Translations under genes and position numbers: made by a program | Part shown: one piece after another, positions 17,683 through 26,600 of the stretch | How the letters are laid out: the number at the start of each line of letters is the position of its first letter | Position numbering within the stretch: position 1 is the first letter of the stretch | Assembly: GCA_016200325.1 (NCBI GenBank) | Contig: JACQEZ010000008.1 | Span: 1-64,000, forward strand | Source: Candidatus Manganitrophaceae bacterium | Lineage (GTDB): Bacteria > Nitrospirota > Nitrospiria > SBBL01 > Manganitrophaceae | DNA length: 64,000 bases | Direction of reading: 5' to 3' | Notes under the pieces: model-generated | Seen by the model: the letters and a program-made list of their open reading frames with translations, nothing else | Told to the model about the DNA's origin: nothing | The model's database searches: none

Positions 17683-18201
17683 CTAACCCTTTGAAACAAA
17701 TCGTTGGACCTGTGCGGCCAGGAACTTGGCAATCTCCGATGCTTCGAACGGCCAGGCATAGGAGAAGGAGATGCGGGGATGCCGCGCCTGCGCCTGTTCG
17801 ATGGCGGCGGGGATGTCCGATTTGGAATGGGCGCCGCCCGGGGTCATCATCGGCGTGAGGACCACCACCTGCTCCGGATTCCGCTCCGCGGCCTGATCGA
17901 GCGCTTCGTCGACGCTCGGCGCGCAGAATTCGTTGAACCCGACGATCACGTCGCACTTCATTTCTTTTTGTAAATGCGCCGCAAGCGAGATTGATCCATA
18001 AAAGAACGGGTCGTTTTCCTCGGTGCGCGGCCAGCCTCGCATCTTGGCATCGAGCGCGTCATGGCGCTGCGCCAAGGCGGCGCGGCCCTCTCCGGACGCC
18101 TGCCGAAGCTTCGCCCGAAGGTCGAACAATTCCGCCGCTTCCTTCCTCGGAAAATCGGCCGCCGGCGCACCATGCACCGCCAGCACCACCACTCTCTTCA
18201 A
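17683..18201 (-). CDS. CbiX/SirB-like chelatase-family protein
   Basis: A 172-residue single-domain protein resembling sirohydrochlorin cobalt/ferrochelatases. The N-terminal His in VLAVHGAP and the second metal-site His in PMMTPGGAHSKSDI correspond to the two CbiX metal ligands; GFNEFCAPSV replaces the usual substrate loop. It may insert Co or Fe into a tetrapyrrole or be a divergent relative. A long insert around residues 20-75 is unlike short CbiX proteins. It heads a two-gene unit with the small acidic protein. No other cobalamin or siroheme gene is near. Confidence 0.75.
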   Translation of the reverse strand: MKRVVVLAVHGAPAADFPRKEAAELFDLRAKLRQASGEGRAALAQRHDALDAKMRGWPRTEENDPFFYGSISLAAHLQKEMKCDVIVGFNEFCAPSVDEALDQAAERNPEQVVVLTPMMTPGGAHSKSDIPAAIEQAQARHPRISFSYAWPFEASEIAKFLAAQVQRFVSKG

Positions 18202-18390
18202 TCGGTTTTCTCCTCGGTCCGGTGATCGTTCCGGTGTAAACAGGATCTAGCAATTGATCTTTTCTGAGCGCTTTATTTTAATTTAAATCGCCCGGAGTAT
18301 AACATGACCGACCGATGAATGCTTCTGGAAAAAAGGAGCGGCTTCCTGTAAAATGGGGCGGCTTTTTATGACAATAGAAAGGAAAATGTG

Positions 18391-19272
18391 ATGCCGCAAT
18401 CCGATTCAGAAACAATGAAACGGCCCCGTCTCGGGGCGCACATGTCGGTCGCAGGCGGGCTCGACCAGGCGCTGTTGCGCGGAAAGTCGATCGACTGCGA
18501 GGTGATTCAGATCTTCTCAAAAAACTCCAACCAATGGAGCGCCAAGCCGTTGACCGAAGAAGACCTCTCTCATTTTAAGAAAGCCCGGCGCGAAACGGGG
18601 GTCTTTCCGGCGATGGTCCACAGCTCTTATTTAATCAATCTCTGCTCGACGAAAGAAGCCGAGTGGGAGAAGTCGGTCGAAGCGCTCTACATTGAGATGG
18701 AGCGGGTGGAGGCGCTGGAGATGCCTTACCTCGTGCTCCATCCGGGCGCCCATCTGGGGGCCGGCGAGGAGGTGGGGATTTCCAGAGCGGCCGAAGCGCT
18801 CAACCGGTTGAATCAGCGCGCCGCCGGTTTTCGGATGCAGATCTTGCTCGAGCTGACGGCGGGACAGGGGAGCTGCATCGGAAGCCGCTTCGAAGAGGTC
18901 GGGGCGATCTTCAAGCAACTCAGAGAGCCCGAGCGGGTCGGGATCTGCTTCGACACCTGCCACGCTTTCGCCGCCGGCTATGATCTGAGAACCCAGACCG
19001 ATTATGAAGCGACGATGGCCGCCCTCGATCGCGCGGTCGGCTTAAATAAAGTCCGGGCTTTTCATCTAAACGATTGCAAAAAAGATCTCGGCTGCCGCGT
19101 CGATCGGCACGAGCATATCGGTCAAGGGAAAATGGGCACCGCGCCATTCTCCCACCTCATGAACGACCGCCGCTTTTGGGGCCTTCCGATGGTCCTCGAA
19201 ACGCCGAAGGGAAAAGAGCTTAAGGAAGATGTGATGAATTTGGCGGTTCTGAAAGGGCTGATGAAGGAATAG
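18391..19272 (+). CDS. nfo: deoxyribonuclease IV (AP endonuclease, Nfo family)
   Basis: A 293-residue TIM-barrel zinc enzyme that cuts DNA at abasic sites and trims 3' blocked ends in base excision repair. Signature blocks: LGAHMSVAGG, QIFSKNSNQW, VHSSYLINL, LHPGAH, CFDTCHAFAAGYDL, HLNDCKKDLG and RHEHIGQG with the metal-binding His and Asp residues. The ATG at 18391 is preferred over the adjacent GTG because of the GAAAGGAAA upstream. About ten extra residues precede the conserved start of the domain. Confidence 0.95.
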   Translation: MPQSDSETMKRPRLGAHMSVAGGLDQALLRGKSIDCEVIQIFSKNSNQWSAKPLTEEDLSHFKKARRETGVFPAMVHSSYLINLCSTKEAEWEKSVEALYIEMERVEALEMPYLVLHPGAHLGAGEEVGISRAAEALNRLNQRAAGFRMQILLELTAGQGSCIGSRFEEVGAIFKQLREPERVGICFDTCHAFAAGYDLRTQTDYEATMAALDRAVGLNKVRAFHLNDCKKDLGCRVDRHEHIGQGKMGTAPFSHLMNDRRFWGLPMVLETPKGKELKEDVMNLAVLKGLMKE

Positions 19273-19369
19273 TCCGGAAAACGGGTTCGAAATGCGGAGT
19301 GATACCGGCCGCATTCCACTTTCCGCCCGCCAAAATTACAATATAGGGTTGATTTCATTCGGGTGCACT

Positions 19370-19456
19370 GTTAGAATCGGGCGGATAAGCCATTAATTTT
19401 CGTTCTAGGAATAAAATCTGTGGCCTCATTGAAGTTGGAACGTTAGAACCGGGCGG
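19370..19456. repeat. direct repeats GTTAGAAYCGGGCGG
   Basis: Two 15-bp copies, 19370-19384 and 19442-19456, differ at one position and are 72 bp apart in the leader of the chlorite-dismutase-family gene. They could be binding sites or a remnant duplication. Confidence 0.5.
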
Positions 19457-19461
19457 TTGAT

Positions 19462-19503
19462 TTTGGGTTGGCTTTGCTTTTATTTGGGTTGGCTTTGCTT
19501 TTA
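19462..19503. repeat. 21-bp perfect tandem duplication
   Basis: The unit TTTGGGTTGGCTTTGCTTTTA occurs twice head to tail at 19462-19482 and 19483-19503, 44 bp before the start codon of the next gene. Confidence 0.85.
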
Positions 19504-19546
19504 TTAGGATGGAATCGGTTCGGATCAAGCATGGGAGGAGTATTCA

Positions 19547-20242
19547 ATGGCAAACGATAAGAGACAGTTCGTCAATTATATCTTTTATAAGTTGGATCCG
19601 GCCTGGAGACGCCTTCCGGCCCAAGAGCGAGAGACCGGAAAGCGGGAGTTCCTGGCAGCCGTGGATGAGTTCAACTCCAAGGTCTTGACGGTCCCTTATT
19701 CCACCGTCGGCATCCGCGCCGAAGTCGACATCATGCTCTGGCGGATCAGCTATGATCTGGAGGCGTTCCAAGACATGTCGGCGAAAATGGCTTCAACCAG
19801 CCTCGGGAAATACATGAACACCAGCTACTCTTATCTCGCCATGACGAAGCGGTCGATCTATGTCGACAAGCACCACCATGAAGGACAGGAGTCGAAGCGG
19901 CTCACCATCGTTCCGGGCGAGGCGAAGTACCTCTTTATCTATCCCTTCGTCAAGACCCGCGAATGGTATCTGCTGACGAAGGCGGCCCGGCAGGGGATGA
20001 TGAGCGAGCATATCGAGATCGGCCATAAATATCCGACCGTCAAAATCAACACCTCCTACTCGTTCGGTCTCGATGACGCCGAATTCGTTGTTGCGTTCGA
20101 GAGCGACTACCCGAACGACTTTCTCGATCTCGTGATGGAGCTGCGTGAGGCCGAGGCCAGCCGCTTTACCGAGCGCGACACGCCGATCTTCACCTGTGTT
20201 CGAAAGAGCCTCAAAGACGCGTTGAACGATCTGGGAAGCTGA
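19547..20242 (+). CDS. chlorite-dismutase-family haem protein, probably coproheme decarboxylase-like
   Basis: A 231-residue member of the chlorite dismutase/HemQ superfamily. The YPFVKTREWY block contains Tyr132, at the place of the catalytic tyrosine of coproheme decarboxylases, and His155 (SEHIEIGH) fits the proximal haem ligand. The distal arginine needed for chlorite breakdown is not found: no Arg lies between residues 161 and 175 (KINTSYSFGLDD). I therefore infer a ChdC/HemQ-type role in haem synthesis rather than chlorite detoxification. GGGAGGAG precedes the ATG. Next on the same strand is trxB. Confidence 0.8.
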   Translation: MANDKRQFVNYIFYKLDPAWRRLPAQERETGKREFLAAVDEFNSKVLTVPYSTVGIRAEVDIMLWRISYDLEAFQDMSAKMASTSLGKYMNTSYSYLAMTKRSIYVDKHHHEGQESKRLTIVPGEAKYLFIYPFVKTREWYLLTKAARQGMMSEHIEIGHKYPTVKINTSYSFGLDDAEFVVAFESDYPNDFLDLVMELREAEASRFTERDTPIFTCVRKSLKDALNDLGS

Positions 20243-20270
20243 ACGGAATCCGCAGAGGGAAAGCGCTTTC

Positions 20271-21218
20271 ATGACGAATGAAGTTCAGAATGTGATCATC
20301 ATCGGATCGGGCCCGGCCGGCCTCACCGCGGCGGTCTATGCCGCGCGGGCGAACCTCCGGCCCCTCTTGATTGAAGGGGCCCAGGCGGGCGGGCAGCTGA
20401 TGATCACGACCGAAGTGGAAAATTACCCCGGATTCCCCGACGGGATTCAAGGCCCGCAGCTGATTTTGGAGATGAAAAAGCAGGCGGAGCGCTTCGAGAC
20501 CACTTTTCTGACCGGCGATGTCACGTCGGTCGATCTCTCGAAGCGTCCTTTTACCCTGGTCGTCGATGGAGAGCGGACCTATCAAGCGAGAACGCTGATC
20601 ATCTGCTCGGGCGCCCGTGCGAAGCTGCTCGGGATCGAATCGGAATCCCGCTTGATGGGGCATGGCGTCTCCGCCTGCGCCACCTGCGACGGTTTTTTCT
20701 TCCGCGGAAAGGAAGTCTTCGTCGTCGGCGGCGGCGACACCGCGATCGAGGAGGCGAACTTCCTCACCCGTTTCAGCCCGCAGGTCACCGTGATCCACCG
20801 GCGGGATAAGCTGCGCGCCTCCAAAATCATGCAGGACAAAGCCTTCCGGAATCCGAAAATTAAATTCGTTTGGGACACCGAGGTCTCCGACATCCTCGGA
20901 GAGGGAACGGTCACCGGCGCCGTCCTGAAGAACCTGAAGAGCGGAGAGACGTCACAGACCCACATCGAAGGGGTCTTCATCGCCATCGGCCACGAGCCGA
21001 ACACCGCTTTGTTCAAAGGGCAAATCGACCTGGACGACCGCGGCTATATTAAAACGCAGCCGGGCACCTCCTATACGAACATCCCCGGCGTTTTTGCGGC
21101 GGGCGATGTGCAAGATCCGACCTACCGTCAGGCGATCACCGCGGCGGGGACCGGCTGCATGGCGGCGATCGACGCCGAGCGATTTTTGGAATCTTTGGAA
21201 TCTGGGGAAGGACACTGA
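20271..21218 (+). CDS. trxB: thioredoxin-disulfide reductase
   Basis: A 315-residue FAD/NADPH enzyme that reduces thioredoxin. N-terminal FAD motif GSGPAGLTAAVYAARA, redox pair CATC with Cys136 and Cys139, NADPH-binding GGGDTAIEEA and the C-terminal GVFAAGDVQD block are all present. The length is typical. The cognate thioredoxin may be trxA at 54095. It sits 3 bp before the peptidase gene. Confidence 0.96.
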   Translation: MTNEVQNVIIIGSGPAGLTAAVYAARANLRPLLIEGAQAGGQLMITTEVENYPGFPDGIQGPQLILEMKKQAERFETTFLTGDVTSVDLSKRPFTLVVDGERTYQARTLIICSGARAKLLGIESESRLMGHGVSACATCDGFFFRGKEVFVVGGGDTAIEEANFLTRFSPQVTVIHRRDKLRASKIMQDKAFRNPKIKFVWDTEVSDILGEGTVTGAVLKNLKSGETSQTHIEGVFIAIGHEPNTALFKGQIDLDDRGYIKTQPGTSYTNIPGVFAAGDVQDPTYRQAITAAGTGCMAAIDAERFLESLESGEGH

Positions 21219-21221
21219 CGC

Positions 21222-22352
21222 ATGGCCGAAAAAGAAAACATCCTTTTGATCTCCTGCAGCGAAACCGACTCCAACATGTACTACGCCACAAAATTTCTTG
21301 CGCCCGATCCCTTTATCTTCGTCCACGCCCGAGGAAAAAGCTTTCTCTTGATGAGCGACCTGGAGGTCGATCGGGCCCGGGCGCAAAGCCGCGTAGATGA
21401 GGTGCTCTCTTATTCCGACTACGAAGAGCGGGCGAAAAAGAAGGGGAGAAATGTTCGAGAGACCGCCGACGTCGTTCAAGTGTTACTTGAAGAACAAGGG
21501 GTGAAAGAGCTGACCGTCCCAACGAACTTCCCGCTGGAGCATGCCGACGCCCTTCGGACGCGCGGCTTTACCCTCTCGACGAAAAAAGAGCCCTTCTTCG
21601 AAGAACGCGCCATCAAGACCTCAGAAGAGGTCGACGCCATCCGGAAGACCCAGATCGCCGTCGAAGAGGCGGTGGAAGAAGCGATGAATCTGCTGCGGCG
21701 GGCCGAGATCAAAAACGGCCAGATCTATCTCGAAGGAAAGGCGCTCACCTCCGAATCGGTCCGCAGCTATCTCCACCTTCGATTGATGGAGCGGGATTGC
21801 ATCGGCCAGCATACGATTATCGCCTGCGGGGTCGACGCCTGCGATCCCCACAACGAAGGAACGGGGCCACTGCGCGCCAATGAGCCGATCATCTTCGATG
21901 TCTTCCCGAGATCGTCCGAGAGCCGCTACTTCGCCGACATGAGCCGGACGGTGGTCAAAGGCCGTCCCTCCGACGGCTTAAAAAAACTCTATGACACGGT
22001 TTTAGAAGGACAAGAGCTCGGCATTCGGAAAGTCAAAGCCGGCGCCTCCGGGAAGGCCATCCACGAGGAGATCGTTCAGCTCTTCGACCAGCGCGGTTAT
22101 CACACCGGCAAGGTCGGCGGCCGGATGCAGGGATTTTTTCATGGCACCGGTCATGGGGTCGGCCTCGACATCCACGAGCCGCCGCGGATCAGCCGCGCCG
22201 ATTGGACGCTGAAAGAAGGAGAGGTCGTCACGGTCGAGCCGGGACTTTATTATCCCGAGATCGGCGCGGTCCGGATTGAAGACATGGTCCTGGTGGAAAA
22301 GGATGGCTGCCGAAATCTGACGACCTATCCCAAGAAATTGGAGATCGACTAA
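21222..22352 (+). CDS. M24-family Xaa-Pro peptidase
   Basis: A 376-residue cytosolic peptidase of the creatinase/prolidase type, cleaving N-terminal residues next to proline. The N-terminal creatinase-like domain covers about residues 1-135. Metal ligands of the pita-bread domain can be seen: Asp in IFDVFP, Asp in FADMSRTV, His in GTGHGVGLDIHE, Glu in VEPGLYY and Glu in VRIEDM. It is tightly packed between trxB and folE. Confidence 0.9.
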   Translation: MAEKENILLISCSETDSNMYYATKFLAPDPFIFVHARGKSFLLMSDLEVDRARAQSRVDEVLSYSDYEERAKKKGRNVRETADVVQVLLEEQGVKELTVPTNFPLEHADALRTRGFTLSTKKEPFFEERAIKTSEEVDAIRKTQIAVEEAVEEAMNLLRRAEIKNGQIYLEGKALTSESVRSYLHLRLMERDCIGQHTIIACGVDACDPHNEGTGPLRANEPIIFDVFPRSSESRYFADMSRTVVKGRPSDGLKKLYDTVLEGQELGIRKVKAGASGKAIHEEIVQLFDQRGYHTGKVGGRMQGFFHGTGHGVGLDIHEPPRISRADWTLKEGEVVTVEPGLYYPEIGAVRIEDMVLVEKDGCRNLTTYPKKLEID

Positions 22353-22982
22353 GTGGCGCCCAAACGCAACGGGAAGCAGGCGGTCGGAGACGGTCCCAAA
22401 AAGGGGGCTCTGGAGATAGAAAGCCCGGCCCTCAAAGAGCTGGTCGAAAAAATGTTGGTCTCGCTCGGAGAAGATCCGGCCCGGGAGGGATTGAAGGGGA
22501 CACCGGGGCGCGTCGAGCGCTCGCTTCGTTTTCTCACCAGCGGCTACCATCAAAATGTCGATCGGGTCTTGAACGACGCCTTCTTCACGATGACGAACGA
22601 AGAGATGGTGATCGTGAAGGACATCAATTTCTTCTCCCTCTGCGAACATCATCTTCTTCCCTTCTTCGGAAAATGCCACATCGCTTACCTCCCGAACGGA
22701 AAGGTCGTCGGGCTCAGCAAGCTGCCCCGGGTCGTCGAGGTCTACAGCCGGCGGCTGCAGCTGCAGGAGCGGCTGACCGGGGAAATCGCCGAGGCGATTT
22801 CGGAGAAGATTCATCCTCACGGCGTCGGCGTCGTTATCGAAGCGCAGCACCTCTGCATGATGATGCGCGGGGTCGAGAAGCAAAATGCAAAAACGGTGAC
22901 GAGCGCGATGCTCGGGGTCTTCAAGACCGATCACAAAACCCGCGCCGAATTTCTCGACCTCTTGCGTCACGATCGGTTTTAG
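22353..22982 (+). CDS. folE: GTP cyclohydrolase I
   Basis: A 209-residue enzyme converting GTP to 7,8-dihydroneopterin triphosphate, the first step of folate synthesis. Key blocks: [17 protein letters not shown], zinc/active-site [30 protein letters not shown] and [12 protein letters not shown]. It starts with GTG directly after the stop codon of the peptidase gene, so translation is probably coupled. The first 25 residues are a basic extension not found in all homologues. Confidence 0.96.
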   Translation: MAPKRNGKQAVGDGPKKGALEIESPALKELVEKMLVSLGEDPAREGLKGTPGRVERSLRFLTSGYHQNVDRVLNDAFFTMTNEEMVIVKDINFFSLCEHHLLPFFGKCHIAYLPNGKVVGLSKLPRVVEVYSRRLQLQERLTGEIAEAISEKIHPHGVGVVIEAQHLCMMMRGVEKQNAKTVTSAMLGVFKTDHKTRAEFLDLLRHDRF

Positions 22983-23033
22983 CGGGTAGAAGCGCTATTC
23001 CGTTTACTTCCATCCATCCACCTGAGGGGGTCG

Positions 23034-24236
23034 ATGATCTCCGTTGAAGAAGCCCAAAAGCTTATCCTCGCCGAGATCCGCCGCATGGGGACGGAACGCG
23101 TCTCGCTCTCCCTGGCGCTCGGCCGGGTTCTCTCAGAAGAGCTCACCTCCCCCCTCGATCATCCGCCGTGGGATACCTCCGCCATGGACGGATATGCCGT
23201 CCGCTGGTCCGATACCGCCGGCGCTTCCAAGGCGACCCCCCGCACCTTAAAAATCATCGAAGAAATTCCGGCGGGAACCCTTCCCCGGAAAGAGGTTCAA
23301 CCGGGCCAGGCTTCCAAGATCATGACCGGCGCGCCGCTTCCCCGTGGGGCCGACGCCGTCGTGAAGGTCGAGGAGACGGAGCGAGCCGGCGATCAGGTCC
23401 GGATCTTCGAGGCGGCGGAGGAGACCGACTTCATCCGTAAGAAAGGGGAGGCGATCCGGACCGGCGATTTAATTCTTCAGAAGGGAATTCGGATCCGCCC
23501 CGCCGACATCGCGATGATGGCGTCGATCGGCAAGTCGGTCGTTCCGGTTTATCAGCAGCCGCGCGTCGCCATTCTCTCGACCGGCGACGAGTTGGCCGAG
23601 CTCGACGAGCCGCGCGGGCCGAACAAGATTCTCAACAGCAACGGCTACGGCCTCGCCGCGCAGGTGGCCGAGGCGGGGGGCGTTCCCATCGTTCTCGGCA
23701 TTGCGAAAGACACGCCGCAGGATCTGAGCGCGAAGCTGCGGCAAGGGCTGCATGCCGACTTCATCCTCGCCTCCGGCGGGGTGTCGATGGGCGACTACGA
23801 TTTTGTCCAAGATGTGTTGGTCGAACTCGGCGCCGAGATGAAGTTCTGGAAGGTGGCGATGAAGCCGGGCCAGCCGCTCGCCTTCGGGATGATCGCAGAA
23901 AAACCGGCGTTCGGCCTGCCGGGCAATCCGGTTTCCGCGATGGTCTCCTTCGACCAATTTGTTCGTCCGGCCCTTCTCAAGGCGGGTGGGAGAACCGATT
24001 TTCTCCGCCCGACGATCCAGGCGACGCTGGAGGAAGAGGTGCGGAAGCATCCTGGAAAACGTCACTTCCTCCGGGCGATCGTGTCGGTGGAGAATGGAGC
24101 GTACCGTGTCCGGACGACCGGCGATCAAGATTCGCACATTCTTCTCTCGCTGGTGAAGGCAAATGCGCTGATGATCCTTCCCGAAGAAGGAGACCGGATC
24201 AAAGCCGGGGAGAAGGTCTCGGTTCAGCTTTTCTAA
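23034..24236 (+). CDS. moeA: molybdopterin molybdenumtransferase
   Basis: A 400-residue enzyme that inserts molybdate into adenylylated molybdopterin. Family blocks are seen in order: DHPPWDTSAMDGYAV, IMTGAPLPRGADAVVKVE, the MoeA central domain with ILSTGDEL and the SGGVSMGDYDFV active-site block, then GLPGNPVSAMVSF. The ATG has GAGGGGG upstream. It ends the trxB-peptidase-folE-moeA run, 51 bp after folE. Confidence 0.96.
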   Translation: MISVEEAQKLILAEIRRMGTERVSLSLALGRVLSEELTSPLDHPPWDTSAMDGYAVRWSDTAGASKATPRTLKIIEEIPAGTLPRKEVQPGQASKIMTGAPLPRGADAVVKVEETERAGDQVRIFEAAEETDFIRKKGEAIRTGDLILQKGIRIRPADIAMMASIGKSVVPVYQQPRVAILSTGDELAELDEPRGPNKILNSNGYGLAAQVAEAGGVPIVLGIAKDTPQDLSAKLRQGLHADFILASGGVSMGDYDFVQDVLVELGAEMKFWKVAMKPGQPLAFGMIAEKPAFGLPGNPVSAMVSFDQFVRPALLKAGGRTDFLRPTIQATLEEEVRKHPGKRHFLRAIVSVENGAYRVRTTGDQDSHILLSLVKANALMILPEEGDRIKAGEKVSVQLF

Positions 24237-24427
24237 ATTCCCGATTTGAGTTTGAGACAGATCGATCTGTTTTGAAGGGCCCCCGTTAAGCCCGTTTTTT
24301 CGATATCCCCCCCAGCTACAAATTTTCCATGATATTTTCTTGACTGAACCCATTCTCTTCTATAAACTGGGCCGATCCACGCACTCGGGCCGATGACCGT
24401 GGAGAATTCTTTACCGATGGAGCGTCG

Positions 24428-25093
24428 ATGAACATGCGGGACAAGCGGAAAACGGTTTTCAAAAGGGGGATTCCAGGCCTCTTGATGGTTTTACTTTTGG
24501 GAGCGACGGCGCTCTGGTCGCCTCCGCAGACCTTTGCCGAAGGGGCGGAAGGGGGTAAAGCCGGAAAACCGCGGGTGCTGTTCATGATCGCGGAGCAGAA
24601 TATCGGCCATCAATTTTACTCCTTCTGGTGGTGGGGTAAGAGCGAGATCCACGGCGAGACGGTCGACCTCTCCGCGGCGGAGACGGCGCTCAAAGAAAGC
24701 TTCTTGAGCAAAGGGTTCGAGGTGGTCGATATGTCGGCGACGTCGGGCGTCTTCGACATCTCGAATACCTATAAGGTCGCCGACCTCGGCGACAAAGGGG
24801 CCCGAGAGATCGCAAGAAAGGTCAACGCGGAGATCGTCATCAAAGGAAAAGCACTGGCGAAGGAAGGACCGAGAACCCCCGGAAGCGCCGTCGGCTCCTA
24901 CATCGCCGATGCGACGGCGACAGCGATCCGGGTCGACAACGGCCAGGTGCTCGGCTCCGCCAAAGGACATGGCGTCTCGAGAAATATCTCGGAAGTCACC
25001 GGCGGCACGGAAGCGTTGAGCAAGGCCGGCACCGAATTGGCCGACCGCCTCGCCGAACAGATGACCGCCAAATGGCCGGCGTTGAATCAATAA
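24428..25093 (+). CDS. exported protein of a CsgG/GNA1162-like cluster
   Basis: A 221-residue periplasmic or secreted protein with an N-terminal signal segment that ends near SPPQTFA-EGAEG. The body has the alternating alpha/beta pattern of envelope proteins that look like the FlgT/LPP20 type (KPRVLFMIAEQNIG, GAREIARKVNAEIVIKGKA, SYIADATATAIRVDNGQVLG): a nucleotide-free fold that builds small envelope assemblies. Exact family not recognised. It is the first of three same-strand genes with related architecture. Confidence 0.65.
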   Translation: MNMRDKRKTVFKRGIPGLLMVLLLGATALWSPPQTFAEGAEGGKAGKPRVLFMIAEQNIGHQFYSFWWWGKSEIHGETVDLSAAETALKESFLSKGFEVVDMSATSGVFDISNTYKVADLGDKGAREIARKVNAEIVIKGKALAKEGPRTPGSAVGSYIADATATAIRVDNGQVLGSAKGHGVSRNISEVTGGTEALSKAGTELADRLAEQMTAKWPALNQ

Positions 25094-25135
25094 TTTGATT
25101 GAAAGCACCCCATTTTATTTTCAAGGAGAGGAAAA

Positions 25136-26515
25136 ATGAAAAAGGGTTCGATCTTCCCGGTCCTTGTCGTCGGTTTGCTTCTGGTCTCGTGCGCACTTCC
25201 AGTCCACACCATTCCGACGAACCCCTCTAACCCGATTTATACCGTCGCCGTTTTACCGATGTATAACGCCACCAACGATGTCGACGGTCCCAAAGTCGTC
25301 CGAGAATTGGCCGATAAGCGAATTCAAAAATGGCATTACAGCAGCAAGCCGTTGACCGAGGTCGACCAGATCCTCCGCGACCAAATGGGGATCTCCATCG
25401 GCTCGCAACTCGATTTGACGACGCCGCAAAAGCTCGGCGCCGCCCTCGGCGTCGACGGTGTCCTTTACGGCTATCTCTTGAACTTTGACGACGTGACGAC
25501 CGGCGTTTACAACGAGAAGCGGGTCCGGGCTGGATTCCGGCTCGTCGACACCAAAACCGGCAAAACCGTCTGGGCGGGGGGACGGGGGGTCCGCAACCAG
25601 TCGGGCACCCTCGGATCAATGGCTTCTACCCGGGATGATGGGATTGGCGGTCTGAAGTCGGTCCAAGGTATTTCCGAAATTTCCAGGCTGGAGGAATGGG
25701 AGAGTGTCGGCGGCGCGTCGGACGCTTCCTTCATGAAGGCGATGGGAGGGAAACTCCTCGACAAGGCGACCGGCGGCTACCTCAAGTCGGAGAGCGAGGC
25801 GATGCTCGATCGGATCTTCGGGAATTTCCCCGCCGGACGCGGCACGGGTGAGGCCGTTCAAGTTGCGATTCCGAGTGCCGTGGCGCCCAAGATGCCGGCG
25901 GCGCCGACGCCGACCTACACCGGAAATCCCTTTTTCAGCTATATGAAGCTGGGACAAAAGGATTTTACCTCCGACATGGTGATGACCTCCGTGATGAAAA
26001 AAGACAACCGGGAGATGGTGATGACCGGAAAGCTGGCGAAGGGAGGGGAGAACTTTCGCGCCGACCTCGACATGACCGAGACGATGAAAGAGGCAAAGGG
26101 CGCACCGCCCGGCCTCTTTAAAATGGCGACGATTTCGAAAGGCCATGACAAAAAGAGCGTCGTCCTCTACCCCGACCTAAAAAAATATATGCAAAATGAC
26201 GTCACGGAAAAAGAGCTCAAAGAGCCGAAGATCACGAAAAAGAAGGTCGGAGAAGAGGTGGTCGACGGCCGCAAGTGTGACAAGTATCAGGTCGACGTGA
26301 CGTCGGCGGATGGAAAAACCACGCAAGGCTTTATTTGGGAGCCGAAGGATCTGAAAGATTTCATCGTGAAATCGGAATTTCAAGACAACGATTTCAAGCA
26401 GACGATGGAGCTGAAGAATGTGAAGATCCTCACCCCCGCTCCGTCGCTTTTCGAGATTCCGAAAGATTACACGTTGGCGGCGAGCTTTATCGATTTGATG
26501 GGAGAGAAGAAGTAA
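25136..26515 (+). CDS. lipoprotein: GNA1162-like domain fused to LolA-like DUF4412 domain
   Basis: A 459-residue lipoprotein (lipobox LLVSCA). Residues about 30-170 resemble the DUF799/GNA1162 family: YTVAVLPMYNATNDVDGP, GVDGVLYGYLLNFDD and GKTVWAGGRG. After a linker rich in Ala/Pro/Thr near 235-260, residues 265-455 look like a DUF4412/LolA-type beta-sheet domain (DMVMTSVMKKDNREMVMTG, CDKYQVDVTSADGKTTQGF, LFEIPKDY). The fusion is unusual. AAGGAGAGG precedes the ATG. Assumed role: outer-membrane lipoprotein acting with its neighbours; not demonstrated. Confidence 0.65.
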   Translation: MKKGSIFPVLVVGLLLVSCALPVHTIPTNPSNPIYTVAVLPMYNATNDVDGPKVVRELADKRIQKWHYSSKPLTEVDQILRDQMGISIGSQLDLTTPQKLGAALGVDGVLYGYLLNFDDVTTGVYNEKRVRAGFRLVDTKTGKTVWAGGRGVRNQSGTLGSMASTRDDGIGGLKSVQGISEISRLEEWESVGGASDASFMKAMGGKLLDKATGGYLKSESEAMLDRIFGNFPAGRGTGEAVQVAIPSAVAPKMPAAPTPTYTGNPFFSYMKLGQKDFTSDMVMTSVMKKDNREMVMTGKLAKGGENFRADLDMTETMKEAKGAPPGLFKMATISKGHDKKSVVLYPDLKKYMQNDVTEKELKEPKITKKKVGEEVVDGRKCDKYQVDVTSADGKTTQGFIWEPKDLKDFIVKSEFQDNDFKQTMELKNVKILTPAPSLFEIPKDYTLAASFIDLMGEKK

Positions 26516-26600
26516 TCCGGCGCAGAACCTGCGCATCGGTTTCAATCAAAACATGCACTTTTAGATTCAATCATTCGATTCAATCAATGGAGGAAACCAG

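Noticed and set aside
20211-20798. Minus-strand frames opposite trxB
   Set aside because: No domain or ribosome-binding site; trxB is unmistakable on the plus strand.
23469-24353. 294-codon minus-strand frame
   Set aside because: Antisense shadow of moeA.
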